The notes under the pieces were generated by a model, which worked only from the letters and a program-made list of their open reading frames with translations, was not told the DNA's origin and made no database searches. The translations under genes and the position numbers were made by a program. Positions 1-5,670 of a DNA stretch of 5,670 nt are shown here, one piece after another. The stretch's first letter is position 1. Each line of letters starts with the position of its first letter. This DNA comes from Methanosarcinales archaeon (lineage in GTDB: Archaea; Halobacteriota; Methanosarcinia; Methanosarcinales; Methanosarcinaceae): NCBI GenBank assembly GCA_012329085.1, contig JAAXQB010000191.1, positions 1 to 5,670 on the forward strand, in the 5' to 3' direction.

Positions 1-2445
1 GTGCCCACCAAAATCAATGAGTTCCATAACTCTGGTTTTGTTTCTAAAAAACTGGCGCAGTTTTTCGCCATACTTTGCCCTCATCCATTTATTGCTGGAG
101 ATAAAAGTTAAAAATCCGTCTGGCTTCAGTATCTGCCAGCTTTTCTCATAGAAATAAGTATAAAGGTCAGAAGTGGAGTTATAGACCTCATAGCCTGCTT
201 TTTGCAGAAAGGGCTTTTGGTCTTTTATTTTTTCCTGCCTGACATACGGTGGATTGGCAATTGCAATATCAAAACCACCTTCACGCTTCCCCTCTCCCGA
301 AGGAGAGGGATGTTTAATTCCGAACATCCATTCCGGGTCAAACCAGTCGGCTGATTTGTTAGAATTGTATGGTTCCCAGTCAGCAATCTTTTGGCTGTCT
401 TCTGATGGAAATCCGCTTTGCTTTAATATATCCGATATTTTATTTCTTATTTCTTTATCTTTTTCTCGTAGTTTTTCTTTCTGTTTCATATCACTTGTGC
501 GGAAATAGAGTTCTCTTACTCTTTTTAAATCTTCCTCTAATTTAGGAAGGCGTAGGGCTTTCAAATTACTTTGTCCCTTTAACTTCAAGCCTATCAGTGA
601 ATTGGCAGAAATAAATTTTAATTCTAAATTCGGTAGTGGGTCAATACCATAATTTTCATCCTGCTCTCTGTCTCTTTTTTCATCTACTAAAAGTGATATG
701 AAAAACCGCAGTCTTGCTATTTGTATCGCAATGGGTTGTATATCAATACCATAAATACAATTCTGTATAAGATAAAGTTTACGACCGTAATCAAGTTCAT
801 TTTTCTTGAAATTATCTTCTGTCTTTTCAATTAATTCTTTTTTGAGAATAACATCAGTTATATTTTCTTCTATTGACTTTATCTGCTGGTTTTTCCATTT
901 CTCATTATGAGGGTCTAACTTGGATAGGACAAGAACAAGTTTCTGTAAAATACCCATTGCAAAGGCACCTGAACCAACTGCTGGGTCAATGATTCTCAGG
1001 TTATTAACTGAGTTTATCAAAATGTCTGTTTCTTTATCATTGAAAGGATTTTCTTCGGAATCATAAGACAATAAATTGTTTAGTTTATCATCTATATTTT
1101 CAATATCTGACAATTTTGTCTTAAAATGTTCTTTAATAGATTGCGTTACCATATAGTCAACTATTTCTCTTGGAGTGTAATAACTTCCTGTCGCCTTACG
1201 AGCAGTTGTTGCTGTTTCAGGATTATAACTTGCAAGTAAATTTTCAAATACTCTACCAAGCAATTCGGGGTCTAATGCAATTTCTACATCAATGGGAGTG
1301 CTTTCATCAATTGTAAAATTATATGTCTGCAATAACTTTATTATGCCCCTGACTTTATATTTTTTATTTTTTGTGCCGTAATCTTCATTTAGGTCCTCAG
1401 CATGTTCTTCTGAAAAAAATAAGAAATTTGGAATAATTGGTTGGTTTTTTTTTACATCGGAAAAGCCATCTATAGAAATTCCTTCATCTTTTTTATCAAG
1501 ACATTCAAAAAGACCTCCGTTTAGAAATGGAATTTCCTTAAAATAATCCATGATTTTTTCGGGTTCATTAAAATATACCTGATAGCGATATACACTTTGT
1601 TTCTTAAAGTCAGGATTCCAACCTCTGTAATATCTATTCTCGCTCCTAAATCGCCTTTCACTTTGTGGAGTATTTAATGTAGCAAAAAAAAGATTTTGTA
1701 AAATTGCTTTATAGTATGTGTTTTCTTTTGGTGACAAATCATTTAGAAATTTACTCAATTCATTTTCATCAAACAAATAATCAGGGACAAGACCTTTTTG
1801 TTTCATAAACCAGATAAATATTAATCTGGTAATGAGCCGTATTGTCCATATATTTTTTCCATTTTTTTCTTTTTCTGTATCCTTTGGACACTCTATATTT
1901 TTTAATGCCCAGAAATACCAATTTGATAACTCACTAAAGAATTCTTTTGTTACAACCTCAATAGAAAACCTTTCTTGTAACTCCTTATAATCTTTGACCT
2001 TTTGCGATAAATATTTGGTAGGTGTATGAATCTTTGCATCAGGACCGAGGAAAAAAGAATATCTGCGGGGATTGGAATATTCTTTTGTAACGCGAGTATC
2101 CTTTAACTTTAAGTCAACAGTCGCAAGTGAAAAGCGGTAATTGGGAGAGTTCTCGGAAACAAATACCGCAAGAATCTTTCGGACATTATAGTTACTCATT
2201 AAACGGAAAGTTTCTCTGGATAGAGTTACTCTCGGGTCAAATTCGGAATGGTGCTTTATTTCATAAACCTGCAGATTATCCAGCGACGGGACAGTCCCCA
2301 TCATTTTTATTCTTTTTATTTTATCGGGCTTAAAAGAAAGGTCGGATAAGTTTATTTGTTCTTCGGTTTGTTCAAAGTCATCAGGTAGGAAGTTACTTAA
2401 AAAACTCAGAAATTCTTTTTGTTTATATGGCTGGCTAAAATCCAT
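1..2445 (-). CDS. Eco57I-like N6-adenine DNA methyltransferase, 3' end outside window
   Basis: Predicted SAM-dependent DNA methyltransferase (gamma-class N6-adenine, as in type IIG/ISP and BREX PglX-like enzymes). It probably protects host DNA within the module. 815 codons are open from ATG 2445 to base 1 with no stop, so the C-terminal target-recognition region is missing. Order: an N-terminal domain of about 150 residues with an E62-I-K64 pair inside a QVYEIKHH strand, a helical region to about 415, motif X-like SYYTPREIVDYM at 421-432, SAM motif I DPAVGSGAF at 487-495, acidic motif II in YGIDIQP (D568), and catalytic motif IV NPPY at 731-734. The start is firm: an in-frame TAA lies four codons upstream with no start codon between. 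It begins 4 bases after the helicase stop, in the same direction. A short palindromic repeat at residues 713-723, just before NPPY, looks inserted. A single-chain type IIG enzyme is possible if the N-terminal ExK is a working nuclease. The methyltransferase call is secure, its exact system type is not. Confidence 0.95.
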   Translation of the reverse strand, partial: MDFSQPYKQKEFLSFLSNFLPDDFEQTEEQINLSDLSFKPDKIKRIKMMGTVPSLDNLQVYEIKHHSEFDPRVTLSRETFRLMSNYNVRKILAVFVSENSPNYRFSLATVDLKLKDTRVTKEYSNPRRYSFFLGPDAKIHTPTKYLSQKVKDYKELQERFSIEVVTKEFFSELSNWYFWALKNIECPKDTEKEKNGKNIWTIRLITRLIFIWFMKQKGLVPDYLFDENELSKFLNDLSPKENTYYKAILQNLFFATLNTPQSERRFRSENRYYRGWNPDFKKQSVYRYQVYFNEPEKIMDYFKEIPFLNGGLFECLDKKDEGISIDGFSDVKKNQPIIPNFLFFSEEHAEDLNEDYGTKNKKYKVRGIIKLLQTYNFTIDESTPIDVEIALDPELLGRVFENLLASYNPETATTARKATGSYYTPREIVDYMVTQSIKEHFKTKLSDIENIDDKLNNLLSYDSEENPFNDKETDILINSVNNLRIIDPAVGSGAFAMGILQKLVLVLSKLDPHNEKWKNQQIKSIEENITDVILKKELIEKTEDNFKKNELDYGRKLYLIQNCIYGIDIQPIAIQIARLRFFISLLVDEKRDREQDENYGIDPLPNLELKFISANSLIGLKLKGQSNLKALRLPKLEEDLKRVRELYFRTSDMKQKEKLREKDKEIRNKISDILKQSGFPSEDSQKIADWEPYNSNKSADWFDPEWMFGIKHPSPSGEGKREGGFDIAIANPPYVRQEKIKDQKPFLQKAGYEVYNSTSDLYTYFYEKSWQILKPDGFLTFISSNKWMRAKYGEKLRQFFRNKTRVMELIDFGGH
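278..310 (-). repeat. Palindromic repeat-like element in frame within the methyltransferase gene
   Basis: On the coding strand two 8-base arms, CCCTCTCC and GGAGAGGG (290-309), are perfectly complementary around a TTCG loop. In mRNA this is a C(UUCG)G tetraloop hairpin, with a possible ninth U-G pair at the base. The flank GGAAGCGTGAAGG continues the likeness to a dispersed repeat of the CCCTCACCCTTCCCCTCTCCC type known in many bacterial genomes (recognised from memory, not searched). It encodes about PSPSGEGKREG, a proline/glycine-rich stretch between WFDPEWMFGIK and GGFDIAIANPPY, where I expect related enzymes to have a short loop. The stretch is GC-rich against an AT-rich gene. The assigned 33-base extent equals 11 codons, but its edges are approximate. 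Confidence 0.7.
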
Positions 2446-2449
2446 AAGA

Positions 2450-5400
2450 CTAAATTAACTCCTCTGATATTATTAAACTTTCTTCCTCATCATCTATGCT
2501 ATTTGCTTTTTCTCTTATTTCAACTAGATATTTATGAGGAACATCTTTTTTCAATTCATCAATATCTTCTTTGAGATGCTTTTCTGATATCGCTCTTATC
2601 TGTTTTGCATACCTCTGGGGTAATGAATCCAACTTTTCCAACACATACTGCAAATCTTCCAGATAATCTTTATACTGAGGAAATCTATCTTTTAATACAA
2701 TTATTTTGTCAATTGCTTCTTTCCTTCCTTTGTCGTAAGGGACCTGGGTTTTCTTTGTCCAAAGATTACTTTTTACATTCTGATATATTTTTTCAAAATC
2801 GTCTGAAACTTTTTCTGCTTTTTCGCCTACTTCTGCTTTGAATAATTTCAATGCTAACTCCGGACCCAGTGCAAGACATTCATCCTCCGAAGCACCGTAT
2901 TTAAATATGTATTCACTGCCTTTTCTGGCAAATACAATAACACCTTTTTTATCTTTTTTCACTGTTCTTTTTATTCTTGTTCTCCTCGGTATTTTGATTG
3001 CAGATTCAATGATTTCTGGATTAGTATTTCTTAAATCGGTTATCAGATTTCTGTATTCAACATCCCAGGACAGTTCTTCGTGCACTTTTGCCAATCTCTC
3101 ATATTCTTTTTTGTAATAAGAGCGTAATTCTTCATCTTTAGTTAGCACTCTGGTATCTTCGCCTAAAAGAGCATGTATCAGCGCAATTTTTAATGTGGAG
3201 ATCTGTTTTATTCTTGTTTCTTCTTCTCCTGTGGCAGTAGGAAAAAAATTAAAAATAAACAACTCATCAAAAACTTTTTTGTTTATTCGATTAATCCTTC
3301 CAACGCGCTGTATTACTCTTGTGGGATTATAGGGAATATCATAATTAAAGACAATGCCTGCTCGGTGTAGATTAAATCCTTCTGAAATCGCATCTGTTGC
3401 TATCAAAACATCATAATCGTCTTTTGGTTCTTTAATGTCCAGACCTGCGTCAAAATTTTCTTTTATTATATTTTTATTTCTTTTACTGGCATCTGCTGAA
3501 GTGTACTTAAACACTTTTAAGTCATCCTTTAAATTATCAAACAGATAATTAGCAGTGTCGGCAAACTCTGTAAATACAATGATTTTTCTTTGGGGATTTT
3601 CTTTTAATCTATTTTTAATTTCTACCTTAAAACCATCAAGTTTCGGGTCTTCTTTAATGCCGTTCTTAAACCACTCATCTCTGATTCCTTCAAGCAGTTG
3701 GATGTCTTTGTTAACATCCTCGTAAAATTGTTTTTTTATCTCTTTTTTATCTATTAATCTTAATCCCTTTTCATAATATCTCTTTAATTGTTCATCATTG
3801 AGTATATTCTCAAGTTCTTTAAATAGATCATTTTCGTATTCATCAATAAGAGCGTCAATATCAGGTAAATTTCCTCTTTTATAAATCGGCACTTTTCCAA
3901 GTTTGTCATACCACGAAAGAATTGTTTCAGATGATTTAATCATTGAATTAATTGTCTTTCTAAACGCATACACAGAGCTTTCAAAGCGCCTTACCAGCAG
4001 GCGTCTCATAAATTTTGCAAGGTTAATCTGCGACTGTCTGAACAGGTTCTCATCTTCAAATTCTTCCTCTATCTCTTTTCTATATTTTTCAATGTTTTTT
4101 AAATAAAACACTGGTTTGTATCTGGCACCGATAAATCCTTTTGATTCATCTTCGGGCGCTATTTTTTCTAATGTCTCTTTATATAATTCGCTGAGAGTTC
4201 CTAATTCATATTCTAATAATTCAGGCGAATTCACTTTTGGAAATTCAATTTTCTGTTTCTTTAAATCCTTTTTGTATTCATTTATTGCTTCTAGATCCAA
4301 TCGTGATCGTCTTATTACTATCGGATATAAAATATCTCTGATTTTATCGGCAAGTTCTTTTATTTCTTTCTTCATTTCCTGTTTATATTCTCTTTGAGCC
4401 TTCTGAATTGCTTTGTATTCCTTGACAAGTTGCTTAAACTGGTATGAAAGGTTATCTACTGTTTGTATTGTAGATTTAGCCACTATTTGAAAGAGTTTTA
4501 TTATTGAAAAAATATCCTGTGGGCGATTATTAAAAGGCGTTGCGGATAAAAGCACTATTTTATTTCCCTGACATAGTTTATGCAGATTGGCGTAGTCCTT
4601 TGTCTCTTCATTCCTATATTTGTGCGCCTCATCAATAATAATGAGTCTTTCCTCTTCGTCATCCCCCCGATCGGAGTCGAGGGTAAAATTTTCCTTCAAG
4701 GCATCTTCAATTTTACCACTGCTGTAAACTTTTGCATTGAAATCAAAATCATATCTAAAATCATTCCACTGTTCAACAAGATGCGGCGGAGCAATCACAA
4801 TTGTTTTTAATCTCAAATTATGAGCAAGAACCGATGAAATAATACTTTTCCCCAGACCAACCACATCGGCAATTATTACCCCGCTGTGTTTTTCAATAAT
4901 TTTTAATGCCTGTTCTATGGCATCAATTTGATACTTTAAATTAAGATATTTTTTTGATATTTGCGCCGCATATTTAATGCTTCTGCTTTTATCCAGCGAA
5001 TAAAACTCTTCTAAAACTCTCACATATAACAAAAATGGTTTTGGAAGTTTATCTATCCAGATTTTTTCTACAACATTTTGCAGGAATTCATCCAAATTAT
5101 CTTTATTGACTATATCAATTGATCTGTTTTCCCATAAATCTTTAAATATTTTGTAAGCCTCATCATATTCGTCTCTTAAAATAACATTTATTTCACATCT
5201 ATTTTTCAGACCACTTATGGTTAAATTGCTTGAACCAGTAATGACTGCTCCGGGACTAATTCCTCCCTGATTGTATTCCTGTTTATGCTCAAAAAGATAC
5301 AATTTTGCATGATTGGGTTGAACTGTCTTTTTTATTTCAAGAGTTCCATCTTTTAACTTCTCTATGTATAACCTGAAAGCATCCTGCTTCTCTCTGGAAT

Positions 5401-5670
5401 CAAAGAAGTCCGTATCATTGAACAAGGATACAAGAGATGTATTAAAGTTTTGCCTTATCTTGCCTCTTGAAATATTTATATCCTGAATCAATTCAAATTC
5501 TTTTATCCTATTTAAGAAATCTTTTTCAATATCCATGCCAATCAATATTTTAACTTCTTTATCTTTAAGTTCTCTGTACAACTCTTCAAAACCCGAGAAA
5601 TAGAAATATCCTACAAGTGCATAAAATTTCTGTGTAGAGGGTAATATATTGTGTATAACCTCAGATAGCA
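2450..5670 (-). CDS. PLD-nuclease/SNF2-type helicase fusion, 5' end outside window
   Basis: Predicted DNA-dependent ATPase/translocase with an N-terminal phospholipase D-like nuclease domain, probably the effector of a restriction-like defence module. 1072 codons are visible, numbered here from the first whole codon (5668). Residues 1-165 form the PLD-like part: a GYFYFSGFEELY segment (about 20-31), HAKLYLF with the HxK pair at H120/K122, then GSSN at 145-148. The helicase follows: Q-like YQIDA at 246, Walker A DVVGLGKS at 268-275, motif Ia IAPPHLVEQW near 292, DEAH box 346-349, SAT 375-377, a roughly 320-residue charged helical insert, motif IV FTEFADTANYL 699-709, motif V ATDAISEGFNL 757-767, and arginine-finger motif VI QRVGRINR 787-794. 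The C-terminal 260 residues are lysine/glutamate-rich, without a recognised fold. The stop is TAG at 2450-2452. The TTG at 5581 is rejected as the start because the frame is open to the edge. Only one HxK motif is seen, so nuclease activity may need dimerisation, or the domain may only bind DNA. Confidence 0.95.
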   Translation of the reverse strand, partial: LSEVIHNILPSTQKFYALVGYFYFSGFEELYRELKDKEVKILIGMDIEKDFLNRIKEFELIQDINISRGKIRQNFNTSLVSLFNDTDFFDSREKQDAFRLYIEKLKDGTLEIKKTVQPNHAKLYLFEHKQEYNQGGISPGAVITGSSNLTISGLKNRCEINVILRDEYDEAYKIFKDLWENRSIDIVNKDNLDEFLQNVVEKIWIDKLPKPFLLYVRVLEEFYSLDKSRSIKYAAQISKKYLNLKYQIDAIEQALKIIEKHSGVIIADVVGLGKSIISSVLAHNLRLKTIVIAPPHLVEQWNDFRYDFDFNAKVYSSGKIEDALKENFTLDSDRGDDEEERLIIIDEAHKYRNEETKDYANLHKLCQGNKIVLLSATPFNNRPQDIFSIIKLFQIVAKSTIQTVDNLSYQFKQLVKEYKAIQKAQREYKQEMKKEIKELADKIRDILYPIVIRRSRLDLEAINEYKKDLKKQKIEFPKVNSPELLEYELGTLSELYKETLEKIAPEDESKGFIGARYKPVFYLKNIEKYRKEIEEEFEDENLFRQSQINLAKFMRRLLVRRFESSVYAFRKTINSMIKSSETILSWYDKLGKVPIYKRGNLPDIDALIDEYENDLFKELENILNDEQLKRYYEKGLRLIDKKEIKKQFYEDVNKDIQLLEGIRDEWFKNGIKEDPKLDGFKVEIKNRLKENPQRKIIVFTEFADTANYLFDNLKDDLKVFKYTSADASKRNKNIIKENFDAGLDIKEPKDDYDVLIATDAISEGFNLHRAGIVFNYDIPYNPTRVIQRVGRINRINKKVFDELFIFNFFPTATGEEETRIKQISTLKIALIHALLGEDTRVLTKDEELRSYYKKEYERLAKVHEELSWDVEYRNLITDLRNTNPEIIESAIKIPRRTRIKRTVKKDKKGVIVFARKGSEYIFKYGASEDECLALGPELALKLFKAEVGEKAEKVSDDFEKIYQNVKSNLWTKKTQVPYDKGRKEAIDKIIVLKDRFPQYKDYLEDLQYVLEKLDSLPQRYAKQIRAISEKHLKEDIDELKKDVPHKYLVEIREKANSIDDEEESLIISEELI
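2459..2465 (-). promoter_or_regulatory. Shine-Dalgarno-like site for the methyltransferase, inside the helicase 3' end
   Basis: The minus strand reads AGAGGAG here, within the codons just before the helicase TAG. The spacing to the methyltransferase ATG (2445) is 13 bases, longer than the usual 5-9. With only 4 bases between stop and start, ribosomes finishing the helicase could re-initiate, which fits translational coupling of two subunits. The motif is seen directly; the coupling is inferred. Confidence 0.6.
4657..4683 (-). repeat. Repeat-like GC-rich segment in frame within the helicase gene
   Basis: The plus strand reads CGTCATCCCCCCGATCGGAG followed by TCGAGGG, containing the perfect 8-base palindrome CCGATCGG (4667-4674). 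It is much richer in G+C than its surroundings and resembles, from memory, the dispersed TCATTCCGAGCGGAGTCGAGG-type repeat seen in many bacterial genomes. In the helicase it encodes roughly LDSDRGDD (about residues 330-337), a few residues before LIIIDEAH. I expect only a short acidic linker there in relatives. The repeat identity is not proven; an ordinary acidic loop is the alternative. Confidence 0.45.

Noticed and set aside
290..309. Rho-independent terminator at the GC-rich hairpin
   Set aside because: The coding-strand hairpin is not followed by a U-run but by GAAGCGTGAAGG, and it lies within an open, conserved coding frame.
254..508. Plus-strand ORF of 84 codons beginning MAIAISKPPSRF
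   Set aside because: It lies entirely antisense to the methyltransferase catalytic region. Its start is the complement of the NPPY segment and its RFPSPEGEG part is the reverse reading of the palindromic repeat.
2127..4810. Several short plus-strand ORFs (2127-2333, 2605-2841, 2838-3116, 3903-4106, 4116-4397, 4580-4810)
   Set aside because: All are antisense to the well-supported minus-strand genes, have Phe/Leu/Ser-rich compositions expected from the complement of Lys/Glu-rich codons, and show no recognisable domain.
5579..5581. TTG as the helicase start codon
   Set aside because: The frame is open for 29 more codons to the edge and those codons encode conserved-looking PLD-domain sequence.
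1..5670. Assignment to DISARM, Hma or another named defence system
   Set aside because: Helicase and methylase alone do not distinguish these systems, and no DrmA, DrmB, DrmC or other marker gene is in the window.
1..5670. CRISPR array, tRNA or insertion-sequence ends
   Set aside because: No regularly spaced repeats, cloverleaf-like segments or transposase motifs were seen; coding sequence fills all but 4 bases.

Overview
The window is AT-rich bacterial or archaeal DNA read almost entirely on the minus strand. It holds two long genes, both cut by the window edges and separated by only 4 bases. No tRNA, rRNA, CRISPR array, transposase or ordinary intergenic region is visible. The low G+C, frequent ATA/AGA/AAA codons and lack of in-frame TGA in either gene suit an AT-rich prokaryote using the standard code, but no lineage can be named from this.

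Layout, in the direction of transcription (right to left). Gene 1 (5670 down to 2450, 5' end missing) encodes a large fusion protein: an N-terminal phospholipase D (PLD)-type nuclease-like domain followed by an SNF2/DEAH-type superfamily 2 helicase motor and a long helical C-terminus. The first start codon that yields a long ORF, a TTG at 5581, is not the real start. The frame stays open to the window edge and the extra 29 codons encode an expected part of the PLD domain. Gene 2 (2445 down to 1, 3' end missing) encodes an Eco57I-like N6-adenine DNA methyltransferase with SAM-binding motif DPAVGSGAF and catalytic motif NPPY. Its target-recognition part must lie beyond the left edge. The Shine-Dalgarno-like AGAGGAG for gene 2 sits inside the last codons of gene 1, so the two are probably cotranscribed and translationally coupled.

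Together they look like a restriction-modification-like anti-phage module. The methyltransferase would mark self DNA, and the PLD-helicase would translocate on and possibly cut unmarked DNA. This is inference from domain content. The pair could be self-sufficient or part of a larger helicase-methylase system whose other genes are outside the window.

The most unusual observation is that each gene carries a short, locally GC-rich, repeat-like segment kept in frame just before a catalytic motif. One is a perfect 8-bp palindrome with a UUCG loop in the methyltransferase, 11 codons before NPPY (290-309). The other is a segment in the helicase just before the DEAH box (4657-4683). Both resemble, from memory, small dispersed bacterial repeats and look like in-frame insertions into defence enzymes.
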